Part shown: piece by piece, positions 8,249-17,550 of the stretch
Numbering within the stretch: position 1 is the first letter of the stretch
Layout: each line of letters starts with the position of its first letter
NCBI GenBank assembly: GCA_019448385.1
Contig: JAGTXO010000007.1
Location: forward strand, 372,001-436,000
Reading direction: 5' to 3'
From: Diacronema lutheri
Lineage: Eukaryota; Haptophyta; Pavlovophyceae; Pavlovales; Pavlovaceae
DNA length: 64,000 bases
Notes under the pieces: generated by a model
Databases searched by the model: none
What the model was told of the DNA's origin: nothing
What the model saw: the letters and a program-made list of their open reading frames with translations, nothing else
Program-made: the position numbers and the translations under genes

Positions 8249-9808
8249 ATGGGCAACGTGTGCTGCGGAACGAACTCGCCGGACAAGGGCGCGGCGCCGG
8301 CGGCGGCTGAGGAGATCCCGCCCGACGCCAAAGCAATCTTTCCGCTCCTCGACGATGCCTCGGGGCCTGATCTCACGCCCGCCAACCCGCGCCTCAAGGT
8401 GCTCCTCACCTCGGCCGGACTCATGCCAACGTCGGCGCCCGAGCAGCTACAGGCGTACGGCGCGCTCACGGCAAGCTGCGCCGGTCGCGGCGTGCTCTAT
8501 CTGATCGACGCCAAGCTTAAGACGCTGCAGTGGCACGAGCACGTGGGCATGCAGGCGAGCGCGTCGAGCGCGCACGTCGCGTACCAGCGCGTGCCTGACG
8601 TGCCGGGCGGCGAGCCTGTGCGTGACGCGGCTGGCGAGCTCGTGCCAAAGAGCCAGGCGGAGCTTGCGCAGATGGGGTACCACTCGCTCGCGTACGCGCT
8701 GCACACGCTTGGCCATTACTCGAACGGCTCGCTGCCTGTCCTGCTCGGCGACGTGCAGCCGGGCGAGGAGGTGCCGGTGCTCGCCTCGTACTTGGGGTAC
8801 GATGGTGATGTGCGGAGCGGCGGCGAGCCCGAGTTCAAGATCATGCTCGCGCGCGGGAGCTACAAGGACGGGCAGTTTTCGATGCGCAGGGCCGATGGCA
8901 CTGGCGACTACACCGCCGACGACTACGGGCGCGTGCCCACCGACTACTCGCAGACGGACGGCGCATCGCTCGCGTTCCGATCGGTGAGCGACGCCGAGTT
9001 TGCCGAGGCGGTGCGCGCGGTCGGTTGCGTGTACTCGTGCGGCGGCGTGACGTGGCAGTCGGTGATCAACCTGCAGCCCTATTTTATCAACGACGGCAAG
9101 GTGCTGCACGACCACCCAAACCCGTACGGCAAGGCGCTGCTCGACGCGGTGCGCGAGGGCTCCGCGGTGTACGTCGGCCAATCAGCGGGCAGCGTGTGCC
9201 TCTCGTGGAATATCGGGCCGCTCACGACGGACCCGACGGACTTCAAGCTGGAGACCGACGCGGGCGTCTTCGAGGAAATGGACCTCGACTTTGAGCTTGG
9301 CGCCATGATGCTGCATCCAGGCCTTGGCCACTACCTCGGCCTGCCATATCGGCTCATCTTTCGGCCTCACCTCAAGTTCGACCCGGCGACGTGCGCGTAC
9401 CAGGGGCGCGCGTGCGCGGCAGAGCGGCTGGGCGACGAGCTGGATGAAGGGCCAGCGCGGCCCAAAGACGTCTACTGCGTGACCATGGCCGATTACGATT
9501 TTCCGCAGGGGAAGGGCGACGCGCTCGAGGTGTCGGCCGGCAAGGTGCGCTACCACGTGGGGCACTGCGCGGCGGAGGACGTGCTGAGCGACGCGGCAAA
9601 GGCAAGGCTGCGCGCGAGCAAGGCTTGCGCGCACCTGGCGAGCGCGAAAACGATCCGGCGGCAGCCGCCAGGCAACCCGACGAGCGGTTGGGCGTTTGAG
9701 TGGCACCCGTCGGACGGCGAGGTGCACGCGGCCGGGCCCAAAGCAAAGCGGCCATTCCGTGTCTACGCGTCGATGCACGGGCCGATGGCGTCGATGCCGC
9801 CGTACTGA
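8249..9808 (+). CDS. Peptidase E-like (S51 / class I glutaminase-fold) hydrolase with lipidation motif
   Basis: This is a 519-residue protein. The segment YVGQSAGSVCLSWNIGP matches the nucleophile elbow of family S51 (peptidase E, cyanophycinase), with Ser312 as the predicted nucleophile. CGGVTWQSVINLQPYF upstream fits the strand that precedes it. The start MGNVCCG is a textbook N-myristoylation site (Gly2) next to palmitoylatable cysteines, so I prefer this ATG to one 57 bases upstream. Peptidase E cleaves Asp-X dipeptides and cyanophycinase cleaves cyanophycin; the substrate here is unknown. It is longer than bacterial family members (about 230 residues), with extra sequence on both sides. 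It follows the antiporter on the same strand. Confidence 0.65.
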   Translation: MGNVCCGTNSPDKGAAPAAAEEIPPDAKAIFPLLDDASGPDLTPANPRLKVLLTSAGLMPTSAPEQLQAYGALTASCAGRGVLYLIDAKLKTLQWHEHVGMQASASSAHVAYQRVPDVPGGEPVRDAAGELVPKSQAELAQMGYHSLAYALHTLGHYSNGSLPVLLGDVQPGEEVPVLASYLGYDGDVRSGGEPEFKIMLARGSYKDGQFSMRRADGTGDYTADDYGRVPTDYSQTDGASLAFRSVSDAEFAEAVRAVGCVYSCGGVTWQSVINLQPYFINDGKVLHDHPNPYGKALLDAVREGSAVYVGQSAGSVCLSWNIGPLTTDPTDFKLETDAGVFEEMDLDFELGAMMLHPGLGHYLGLPYRLIFRPHLKFDPATCAYQGRACAAERLGDELDEGPARPKDVYCVTMADYDFPQGKGDALEVSAGKVRYHVGHCAAEDVLSDAAKARLRASKACAHLASAKTIRRQPPGNPTSGWAFEWHPSDGEVHAAGPKAKRPFRVYASMHGPMASMPPY

Positions 9809-9919
9809 GTCGGCTGCAAAGCTGAGTGCAACGCGCTGCAGTGTGCCTGCAGACTGCAGAGCCTAGCTCAGGGTGGACCGACATTTAAGTTTCTGACTGA
9901 CCTCCAAATCAAAGTTGTG

Positions 9920-12274
9920 ATGGCCGTGGACCGCTGGCGCGCGGTCGCGCTCACCGTCGCGGCCGTCGCGTCGGCGTCTGCGCAGCCGGCCGAGGTCGCG
10001 GTCGTTCCGGCCATGCCCGTGCACGAGGGTGAGGGTATTGAATGGACGGGCTGCGCGGTGAGCGTGCGCGGCAAGGTGATCCTGCAGCCTACGTCGGGCA
10101 AGATTGGTGCGGGCCGGCTGCTTGGCATCCTCGGCCCTTCCGGCGCGGGCAAGAGCACGCTGATGCACCTGCTCGGCGGCGCGCTGCGCGCGAGCAGTGG
10201 CGTGCAGGCGGTCGGGCGCGTGCGCTTCATGCCGTCCGGGCTGCCGGTCGACCTCTCCGGCGGCGACGTGGCCTTCCTCCCGCAGGCGGCCGCGCATTTC
10301 AGCGGGTTGACGGTGAGCGAGACGCTTGAGCTCGCCGCGAAGCTGCACGGCCGCGCGCGCGCGCGCGACGACGCGCGCGCGGCGTTGGGCGCGCTCGGCC
10401 TTGCGCACGCGGGCGAGACGCCGGTGGGCGAGCGCGCGGCTGGCGGCCTTCGCTCGGGCAGCGGCATCTCTGGCGGCGAGTGCCGCCGGCTTTCAATCGG
10501 CTGCGCCGCGCTGCTCTCCGTGCCGCGCCTGCTCCTCGCCGACGAGCCGACGTCGGGCCTCGACGCGGCCGCGGCCCTGCGCGTCGTCTTGCAGCTCCGC
10601 TCGATCGCACGGGCGCGGCAGCTGCCCGCAGCGCTCACGCTGCACCAGCCGCGCGCGGCCATCTTCCACGCGCTCGACGACGTGCTGCTGCTCGCGCAGG
10701 GCGGCCGCGTCGTGTACCACGGCAGCCGCGAGGGCGCCGAGCGCCACTTCAACCGCCTCGGCTATGAGCGGCCCGATGACGCGGGCGTGGCCGAGTGGCT
10801 CGTCGACCTGGTGGCCATCGACGCCGAGGACGCGGGCGCCGCGAGACGGGACGGCGAGCGAGTTGCGATGCTCGCCGGCGCGTGGGACAAGCGCGCCGCG
10901 CTCGAGCGCGGCCGGCGGCAGGGTGATGCCGCGAGCCGTCTTGCCGCCGCGCCGCCGCAGCCCGTGCGTGCGCCCTTCGCGCGCGCGCCCAGTGCTTCAT
11001 CCGGACTCGGTCACGCGGCGCACGCGCTGTTCGCGGGTCGCGGGCGGCGGGCGGGCGGCGACGCGGCGCGCGAGGAGAACGCGTCGCCCGACTCCGTCGC
11101 GGCGCGCGCGCGCGCCGTATCGCGCGCGCCGCGGCCGGGGTTTGGCCGCCGGCTGTGGCTGCTGACGCTTCGCGCCGCCAAGCAGCGCGCGCGCGCGTGG
11201 AGTCTGCTGCTCACGCGCGCAGCCGCGGCATGGCTGCTCGCGCACGTGCTCGCGCTCGTCTACCCGCCGGCGCTCGTGCCGGCGGCCACCGCCGCGCGCG
11301 GCGCGGGCGCTGGGCTGCGCGCGGGCGCCTTCGCGCTGCTCGGCGCGCGCGCAAAGCGCGGCGGGCCTGGCGGCGCGCGCCGCGTGCCGCTGCCCGTCGG
11401 CAGCAGCAGCAGCCGCTGGCTCGAGCAATGGCGACGCCCCGCACCGCCGCCGTCCGTGCGTCTTGCCGCGCCTATCACGCCGTCGTCGGTCGCAGACAGG
11501 ATCACGCTCATCTCGTTTGGCGCCATTTCTGTCGCCTTCTCGGGCGTTGCGAAGACGCTGACACTCGTCGGCTCCGAGTCGGCGGTGATCGGGCACGAGC
11601 GCGCGCTCGGCCTATGCGGCGCGATCGAGTACCTCCTCGCAAAGTTTGTCGCTGAGGCGCCGCTCGACGCTGCGATCGCGCTCGTCTTCTCAGAGACGCT
11701 GCGCTCCGCAGCGTCGCTCCGAATGGGCCGCGCCGAGGCGAACGCGGCGTTCGCGGCCGTCGCCGTCGCGTCCACGTCGCTCGGCCTCGCCGTCGGCTCG
11801 CTCTCGCCCTCGTCCGACTCTGCGCTCGTCGCGGGCGTGCCGCTGCTCGTCCTCTTCACCATCCTGGGCGTCGTCAACCCCTCTGGCCAGTCAGCCGACG
11901 CGCCGCCCAAGCCTGCGCTGCTGCAGCTGGTCACCAACCTCTCGCCGATCGGCGCGGCGATCCGCACGCTCCTGCCCGCCGAGCTTGCGGGGGCGCGGCT
12001 CGACCGCGGCCGCTTCTCGCTCGCAAACGCGCCGCGCCTGGGCGCGCTCGCGCTCGTCAAGTCGGGCGACGAGGTGCTCGTGCGCCTTGGCCTCGGCCCG
12101 ACGGGTAGCGCGGCAGATGAGGGCCGCCGGCGGGCAATGCCAAACTGGCGCGACGGCATCGTGCGCCTCGCGTTTATTACGCTCACCAATTTGCTCGTCG
12201 CCGCGCTCGGCGCGCTCGCCACGCGGCCGCGCTTTGTCCACCCGCGCCCTCCGCCACCGGCACAGTCCGGGTGA
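9920..12274 (+). CDS. ABC half-transporter of the ABCG/White type
   Basis: A 784-residue intronless protein. The nucleotide-binding domain comes first: Walker A GPSGAGKST (72-80), signature ISGGECRRLSIG (about 183-194), Walker B LLLADEPTSGLD (204-215) and the switch His in LHQPR (242). An ABC2-type membrane domain follows from about residue 410, with several hydrophobic segments. This order, and the E-P-T-S-G-L-D box, mark the ABCG subfamily, which exports lipids and secondary metabolites as dimers. The N terminus (residues 1-21, ending A-S-A-S-A-Q) looks like a cleavable signal peptide, which is odd for a protein whose nucleotide-binding domain must face the cytosol or stroma. A low-complexity linker separates the two domains. 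Confidence 0.88.
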   Translation: MAVDRWRAVALTVAAVASASAQPAEVAVVPAMPVHEGEGIEWTGCAVSVRGKVILQPTSGKIGAGRLLGILGPSGAGKSTLMHLLGGALRASSGVQAVGRVRFMPSGLPVDLSGGDVAFLPQAAAHFSGLTVSETLELAAKLHGRARARDDARAALGALGLAHAGETPVGERAAGGLRSGSGISGGECRRLSIGCAALLSVPRLLLADEPTSGLDAAAALRVVLQLRSIARARQLPAALTLHQPRAAIFHALDDVLLLAQGGRVVYHGSREGAERHFNRLGYERPDDAGVAEWLVDLVAIDAEDAGAARRDGERVAMLAGAWDKRAALERGRRQGDAASRLAAAPPQPVRAPFARAPSASSGLGHAAHALFAGRGRRAGGDAAREENASPDSVAARARAVSRAPRPGFGRRLWLLTLRAAKQRARAWSLLLTRAAAAWLLAHVLALVYPPALVPAATAARGAGAGLRAGAFALLGARAKRGGPGGARRVPLPVGSSSSRWLEQWRRPAPPPSVRLAAPITPSSVADRITLISFGAISVAFSGVAKTLTLVGSESAVIGHERALGLCGAIEYLLAKFVAEAPLDAAIALVFSETLRSAASLRMGRAEANAAFAAVAVASTSLGLAVGSLSPSSDSALVAGVPLLVLFTILGVVNPSGQSADAPPKPALLQLVTNLSPIGAAIRTLLPAELAGARLDRGRFSLANAPRLGALALVKSGDEVLVRLGLGPTGSAADEGRRRAMPNWRDGIVRLAFITLTNLLVAALGALATRPRFVHPRPPPPAQSG

Positions 12275-12368
12275 GGAGTCTGAGTGCAGGCGGGAGAAAT
12301 CTCTGTCTGCGCTCATTTCGAGGGGAACAGCCGAGGCGTAAAGGCCCTGCACCTGCAGGCAGTGGCTG

Positions 12369-13250
12369 TCAGCTGAAGTGGTGGCACACGTTGTGCACGG
12401 CGCGCTCGGCGTCGCTCTGGTCGAACGGCACGAGGACGCTCGCAGCGGGGCCGCTCGGCGAGGTCTCAACGTGGTGCCACCAGTAGGGCGGCGTGTACAG
12501 CACGTCGCCCGGCTCGAGCGTGACGGAGTGCACGCGCGCGCGCGCAAAGCGCGCGTGGCGCTGCCGTTCGAGCCGCTCGGCCTCCGCACCGCGCGCGCCG
12601 CGCCAGCGCTCAAAGTCGAGGCTGGCGAGCTCAGGACTGTGCTCTCGTGGGTAGAGGCATCGCCACTGCTCGGGCTCGACGAAATGAAACGTCTTCCTTC
12701 CAACCAGCTGCACGAGGAAGCCGTGGCACAGGTCGTAGTGGAAGGGCGTGATGTTGCCGGCCGAGCCGAGCCACAGCCCGCAGTTTGCGAGTTTGGGCTG
12801 CTGCCCCATGAGCTCAGCAAAGACCAGCAGGTCACAGTCGGCGCGCACGCGTTCGGTCAGCGGCGCCCTGGCGTAAATGGGCGCGCCATGGCCGCCCTCG
12901 AGGTGCGTGCAGACGTGCGCGAGCGGCCAGAGCTCGTGGTCGCAGTCGCGCTTGAGGAAGCGATCCTCGTCCTTTGAGCGCAGCACGAGGACAGGGTCGT
13001 CACCATCGGCCGAGAGCGAGGCGATAGCGCCCCTGTTCGCCCAACGCGCGGTCGCGGGCCAGTGCGAGGCGAGTCCTCGCATGACGAGCGGCTCCACGCC
13101 GCGCGCGCGAGAAAACGCGCGCGGCCCTCCGCACGATACCTCGGGCGGCGCGTCGACGAGCGGCGGAGCTGGCGCGGCAGTTTCAACGCCCTCGAATAGG
13201 TCGCCGGGCAAGTTCGTCCATGCAACCTCTGGCGAGGCCGCGCTGCACAT
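12369..13250 (-). CDS. JmjC/cupin-8 Fe(II)/2-oxoglutarate oxygenase
   Basis: A 293-residue protein with the cupin-like fold of JmjC hydroxylases. GSAGNITPFHYDLCHGF holds the iron-binding His171-x-Asp173 pair. FLVQLVGRKTFHFVEPEQW follows, and EPGDVLYTPPYWWHHVET carries the distal His. This pattern is shared by FIH, JMJD5 and tRNA wybutosine hydroxylase relatives, which hydroxylate proteins or tRNA. No histone-reader domain is present, so histone demethylation is not implied. The ATG at 13250 is the first in frame; the frame stays open about 66 bases further upstream without an ATG. It lies in tandem with the AlkB-like gene, 123 bp downstream of it. Confidence 0.8.
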   Translation of the reverse strand: MCSAASPEVAWTNLPGDLFEGVETAAPAPPLVDAPPEVSCGGPRAFSRARGVEPLVMRGLASHWPATARWANRGAIASLSADGDDPVLVLRSKDEDRFLKRDCDHELWPLAHVCTHLEGGHGAPIYARAPLTERVRADCDLLVFAELMGQQPKLANCGLWLGSAGNITPFHYDLCHGFLVQLVGRKTFHFVEPEQWRCLYPREHSPELASLDFERWRGARGAEAERLERQRHARFARARVHSVTLEPGDVLYTPPYWWHHVETSPSGPAASVLVPFDQSDAERAVHNVCHHFS

Positions 13251-13373
13251 GGGCGTTCGTGGGCGTGCACCTCGAGGACGCGACGTCACGACATCTTTGG
13301 CCGCAAAGGACGGCAAAGCAAGCTTTTTTCCCGCGCAACTTGAAAAGTTCGTCGAAAAGACAGTCAGACTTGC

Positions 13374-14216
13374 CTACGCGAAGGCGAACACGATGGAGAT
13401 CCGCTCGGGCTGGCGGCCGATCAAATAGTCGATCTGACCCCACCAATCCGCCACCTTGTCCTCGCCGTCGACATCGACGAGCACGCCCGATCGGATCGCG
13501 TGCATCCAACGCGAGCGCGCCGCCGCGCAAAAGTGGACGACGGTGCGCCGCTCGAGGAGGCAGTCGACGTCCGCGTCAGTCCACGAGCGCTCGCCCACCA
13601 CGGCGGCGTCCGTCCGCCGCTCGAGCCCCGCGGGCGGCTGCGCTGGCGTGAACGTGAGGACTGCTGATGAGAGGAGGTTCGCGATGAGCACGTTCTCGCC
13701 GTCCGCGGCGGGGTCGACGTGCGGGTCGAGCTGGAAGAAGGCGTCGGTGCGCGCATTGATCGTCACGTCGCGCAGCTTGCCGAGCGCAAAGCTCGGGTGC
13801 GCCTGCAGCCGCTCGGCGAGCTGCCGGATCGCCGGCGGGAGGGCATCTGGCTGACAGTTGTCGCCGTACCCCCACGCGGCGCACGTTTGCTCGGGGCGCT
13901 CGTAGCGGCCGGTCACGCGCGCGTTGTTGGCGCGGCGCGCGGTGCTCGCGCGACTGCCGTCAGCCCCAATCGCCAGCGTCGCCGTCTCGCCTTGCAGCCT
14001 GTAGCCGCACTCGTCGACGAGCGCGCGCGCCTCCGCGGCGAGCGCGAGCTCAAACTGCTCGTCGAAGAAGGCGGGCTCGACGCGCACGCCCGGGTTGGCC
14101 GCGGCGCGCACGTTGGCGCCGGTGCCGACCGCGCGCAGCCGCAGCGCGTCCTGCTTGCCAAATGGCCGGTGCGCCCGCGTCGAGAGCGCCCGCGCCGCGC
14201 GCGACAGAGAGGCCAT
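13374..14216 (-). CDS. AlkB-like 2-oxoglutarate/Fe(II) dioxygenase
   Basis: A 280-residue protein. FFQLDPHVDP supplies the His166-x-Asp168 metal pair and RWMHAIRSGV the distal His239. The C-terminal RISIVFAF holds the Arg that binds 2-oxoglutarate, in the family's R-x-S-x-x-F-R-like position. AlkB-family enzymes demethylate nucleic acids or hydroxylate proteins. The N terminus (MASLSRAARALSTRAHRPF) is Arg/Ser/Ala-rich with no acidic residues, like a mitochondrial transit peptide, so it may be organellar. Its start is 64 bp from that of the divergent DNA polymerase. I cannot assign an ALKBH number. Confidence 0.72.
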   Translation of the reverse strand: MASLSRAARALSTRAHRPFGKQDALRLRAVGTGANVRAAANPGVRVEPAFFDEQFELALAAEARALVDECGYRLQGETATLAIGADGSRASTARRANNARVTGRYERPEQTCAAWGYGDNCQPDALPPAIRQLAERLQAHPSFALGKLRDVTINARTDAFFQLDPHVDPAADGENVLIANLLSSAVLTFTPAQPPAGLERRTDAAVVGERSWTDADVDCLLERRTVVHFCAAARSRWMHAIRSGVLVDVDGEDKVADWWGQIDYLIGRQPERISIVFAFA

Positions 14217-14280
14217 CGCGTGTTAAGTGGGCCGATGGAAGGCGGGCGGGAAGGGCGCGTTCAAAGCTCGACCAAAAAAA

Positions 14281-17200
14281 ATGGGCGCGTTCCGCTACGC
14301 GCGCCCAGCGCCCGAGGCGCCGCTCGAGCTCGTCGCGCGGCATGCCGAGAGCTACGTGCGCTACCTGCCGGCGGATGAGCGTGAGCTCGCCGCGCACGTC
14401 GTCGATTTGCCCGCGCGCGCGTGGACCACGGAGCGGCGGGTCGCCGGCGCGGCAAATGGGCGCGCGCGAGTGCACGCGGCCGCTGCGCCGCGGCCGTCGA
14501 GCGGATGGGCGACGGCGGCGCGCGGCGCGGCGAGCGCAGAAGGCGCGAGGCGCGCGCGCATCGAACCCGCGGCGGACGTCGCGGCCGCGGGCCTGCTCAC
14601 GCCGCGCGAGGCCGACGAGTGGCACTTTGATGCGCCGCCTGCGCCTGTGCCGTTCGGTGCGGCGCTCGATTGGTCGACCGCCGCGATGGCGTGGGATGAG
14701 CCATGGGTGGGCGACGCGCGTGGGCCGGAATGGATGGGAACGCCAATCGTGGCTGAGCATACGCTGCTGGCGCCCGTCGCGCTCTCGCCGCGCACGCCGC
14801 TCAGCGACGCAGCTACGCCCGACGCAAGGGGCGCGCACCTGTCCGCGTGCGCGACGCAACGCGCGGGCGTGCCCGCGTCGCCCGCGGTGGCAGGCAGCGA
14901 TTCGCGCGCCGACGCGTGCGCGCGGCCGAAGGGCGGCGGCGCCGGCGGTCCGCGCTCTGGCGAACCGCTGTGGCCGCAGCTACCGACGATGCGCGCGCAG
15001 CTCGACGCGAGCGTCGGCGCGCGTGCGGGCGCAGCCGGGGGGCCTGCTCACGCAACAGGCGCTTCGGGCGCGGACGGCACGCGCGCGCCCAAGCGCGCGC
15101 GACTTGCGCTCGCCGAGCCGCCGGCCGCGCCGCACGGCGCGCCGTCCGCGGCCAAGGCGGCGCTCAGCTGCTCCGTGCTCGCCGCAACGGGCATGCAGCG
15201 CATCGCGCCCGCGCACGCCGAGCCATCCGCGCCATCCGCGCCGTCCGCGCGCGCGAGCGCGATGGAGCGCACGCCCCTTTCCGCCGCGCGCGAGGTGGCG
15301 ATGAGCCGCGCCGAGCTGGACGGCGCGCGCGCGCAGCGCTGGCCCGAGCTGCGCGCCGTCGCCATGCAACTCGTCTTCTCCGACGGCACGTCGAGCTTCC
15401 ATGGCGCGCGGCCGGGCGCGCCCGGTGCGCGCGTGGCGGCCGCGGCCCTTTTCGGGTTTGGCACGGAGGGCGAGCCGCTGCACGCGGCGCTCGCGCTGAG
15501 CGAGGGCGCGGTCTCGGGCGCCGAAGACGTTGCGGGCGCGCGCCAGATGGTTGTGCTCGCGTGGGGAATTGTGCGGTCGGTGCTCGTCTCGCCCACCTGT
15601 CTGCTTGTCCTGCCGAACGCCCAGCTCGTGCTCGGCGCGCTCGCAGAGTACGCGCCGCCCGCATCGCCACCCATGCGCCCAGAGAGCTCACGCCTCGACC
15701 TCGCGAGGATACGCACGGCAGCCATGCTTGATCCGGTCATCCTCGCATGGCTGCTCGAGCCCGACGACTCGTCCGACAACGTGAGCGTCCTCGATGCGAG
15801 GCACGCGCCGCAGCCGGACGCCGCCGGCGCGACCGCGCCGGCGCCGGGCGCGTGCGAGGCGGCCTGGCGGCTGTGCGACAAGCTGTACGCCGCGCTGCTC
15901 GCCGCGTACGGCGGCGAGCGCGCGCGGCCCGCGCTCAACGAACTGATCGCGCGCGAGATGGCCGTCGTGCCGACCCTCGCGCGGATGGAGCGTCTCGGCC
16001 TGCCGCTCGACACGGCCGGCCTCTCGGCCGCCGCGGCCGCGGTCGATGTCGACATGGAGTCGCACGCCGCGACGGCGCGCAGGCTCGCGCGCAAACCGGA
16101 TTTGAACCTCTCGTCGCCGCAGCAGCTCGCTGTCGTGCTCTGGGACGAGCTCCGCCTCACGCGCCCCGGCGGCGCGCGGCGCGGCGCGCCCGCGCGCTCA
16201 ACGGACGAGCCGACGCTCCGCCGGCTTCGCGACGAGCTCGCGCAGCGCGTCGACGCGGAGCGGCCAGGCGGCGCGGATGGCGCGGACGGACGGGGAGGCG
16301 GGTGCGCGCGCGAGCACCTCGCGCTCGTCGAGGCCGTGCTCGCGCACCGGACCGTTGCAAAGCTCAAGTCGACGTACCTTGAGCCGCTCGTCCACCTGCA
16401 GCTGAGCGACACGGCGCATGCGCCTGCGCCCACGCGACACGATGGCGACGGCGTGCCGTTTGGCGGCGCGGGCGGGACGCGCGTGCGCTCGCGCTGGGCG
16501 CACACGGGCACGGGCACGGGCCGCCTCGCCTCGTCGCAGCCCAACGTGCAGAATATCCCGCGCGAGCCGTACACGCTCAGCGCGCTCGGCGCCGGCGCGG
16601 GCGCGCGCGCGGACGGCGGCGCGGCCGTCGCGCCCGCCCTCCACGTGATCTGCGTGCGCGACGCCATCGTGCCGCATGGCGGCGCTGGCGCGCTCCTCTC
16701 GGCGGATTACTCGCAGCTTGAGGTGCGCATCCTCGCGCTCCTCTCGCGCGACGCCGCGCTGTGCGCGCGGCTCAGCTCGGAGGCGGACATCTTCCGCACA
16801 ATCGGCGCAGCGATTCTCGGCAAGCCGGCGGCGCTCATCGACGACGGGGAGCGCGCGATGACCAAGAAGGTTCTATATGCGCTCATCTACGGGCTGGGCA
16901 CGGAGCGGCTCGCGGCCGAGCTCAAGGTGCCCACGGCGCGCGCACAGCAGCTCAAGGGCGTCCTCCTCTCCCGCTTCGGCCAGCTGCGCGATTTCATCGA
17001 CTCATGCAAAAACGCCGCGCGCCGCAACGGGCACGTGCGCACGCTCGGCGGCCGCCGCCGGCCGTTGCCCGCGATCGCGTCGGTGGTGGACGAGGAGCGC
17101 GCGCGCGCCGAGCGGCAGTGCGTCAACTCGATCGTGCAGGGCACCGCCGCCGACATCGTCAAGGCTTCGATGGTCCTCGCTGAGCGGGCGCTCGCCGCCG

Positions 17201-17436
17201 CCGCGCTCGGCGAGCGCGTGCGGTTGATCGCGCAGATCCACGACGAGCTGCTCTTTGAGGTGGTTGAGCGCGCGGACGTGCCGCGCGCGGCCGCGGCTGT
17301 TCGCCGCGCGATGGAGGGCGTCTGCCAGGACGGACCCGCGTGCCTGCGGCTTGGCGCCCGGCTGCCGGTCAAGGTGACGGCTGGCCCGTCCTGGGGTCGG
17401 ATGCAGCCCGTCGGCGTCGCGCGGACGCGCACTTAG
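14281..17436 (+). CDS. A-family DNA polymerase, POLN/POLQ-like, without helicase domain
   Basis: A 1051-residue intronless protein. The C-terminal half is a family A polymerase: motif A DYSQLEVRILA (from Asp809), motif B RAMTKKVLYALIYGLG (from Arg858) and motif C QIHDELLFEV (Asp988), with the palm and O-helix residues intact. The segment TGTGRLASSQPNVQNIPRE is also typical. The middle region (about 350-560) resembles an exonuclease-like fold but lacks clear catalytic acids. The first 330 residues are Ala/Pro/Arg-rich with no identified domain and no DEAD/H helicase. This size and layout suit DNA polymerase nu or a plant/protist organellar polymerase relative, acting in repair or organelle replication. 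An upstream in-frame GTG also occurs, but the first ATG is used. Confidence 0.88.
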   Translation: MGAFRYARPAPEAPLELVARHAESYVRYLPADERELAAHVVDLPARAWTTERRVAGAANGRARVHAAAAPRPSSGWATAARGAASAEGARRARIEPAADVAAAGLLTPREADEWHFDAPPAPVPFGAALDWSTAAMAWDEPWVGDARGPEWMGTPIVAEHTLLAPVALSPRTPLSDAATPDARGAHLSACATQRAGVPASPAVAGSDSRADACARPKGGGAGGPRSGEPLWPQLPTMRAQLDASVGARAGAAGGPAHATGASGADGTRAPKRARLALAEPPAAPHGAPSAAKAALSCSVLAATGMQRIAPAHAEPSAPSAPSARASAMERTPLSAAREVAMSRAELDGARAQRWPELRAVAMQLVFSDGTSSFHGARPGAPGARVAAAALFGFGTEGEPLHAALALSEGAVSGAEDVAGARQMVVLAWGIVRSVLVSPTCLLVLPNAQLVLGALAEYAPPASPPMRPESSRLDLARIRTAAMLDPVILAWLLEPDDSSDNVSVLDARHAPQPDAAGATAPAPGACEAAWRLCDKLYAALLAAYGGERARPALNELIAREMAVVPTLARMERLGLPLDTAGLSAAAAAVDVDMESHAATARRLARKPDLNLSSPQQLAVVLWDELRLTRPGGARRGAPARSTDEPTLRRLRDELAQRVDAERPGGADGADGRGGGCAREHLALVEAVLAHRTVAKLKSTYLEPLVHLQLSDTAHAPAPTRHDGDGVPFGGAGGTRVRSRWAHTGTGTGRLASSQPNVQNIPREPYTLSALGAGAGARADGGAAVAPALHVICVRDAIVPHGGAGALLSADYSQLEVRILALLSRDAALCARLSSEADIFRTIGAAILGKPAALIDDGERAMTKKVLYALIYGLGTERLAAELKVPTARAQQLKGVLLSRFGQLRDFIDSCKNAARRNGHVRTLGGRRRPLPAIASVVDEERARAERQCVNSIVQGTAADIVKASMVLAERALAAAALGERVRLIAQIHDELLFEVVERADVPRAAAAVRRAMEGVCQDGPACLRLGARLPVKVTAGPSWGRMQPVGVARTRT

Positions 17437-17550
17437 CCGGCGAGCCCTACGGGTGATGTTTGCCCCACGAATGACGCGCCATGCCACAGTGAATGTGATG
17501 TGAGCCCTTCAGAGCCCTCTTCCAGTCACGCACTGGTTTGCGCACACTCC

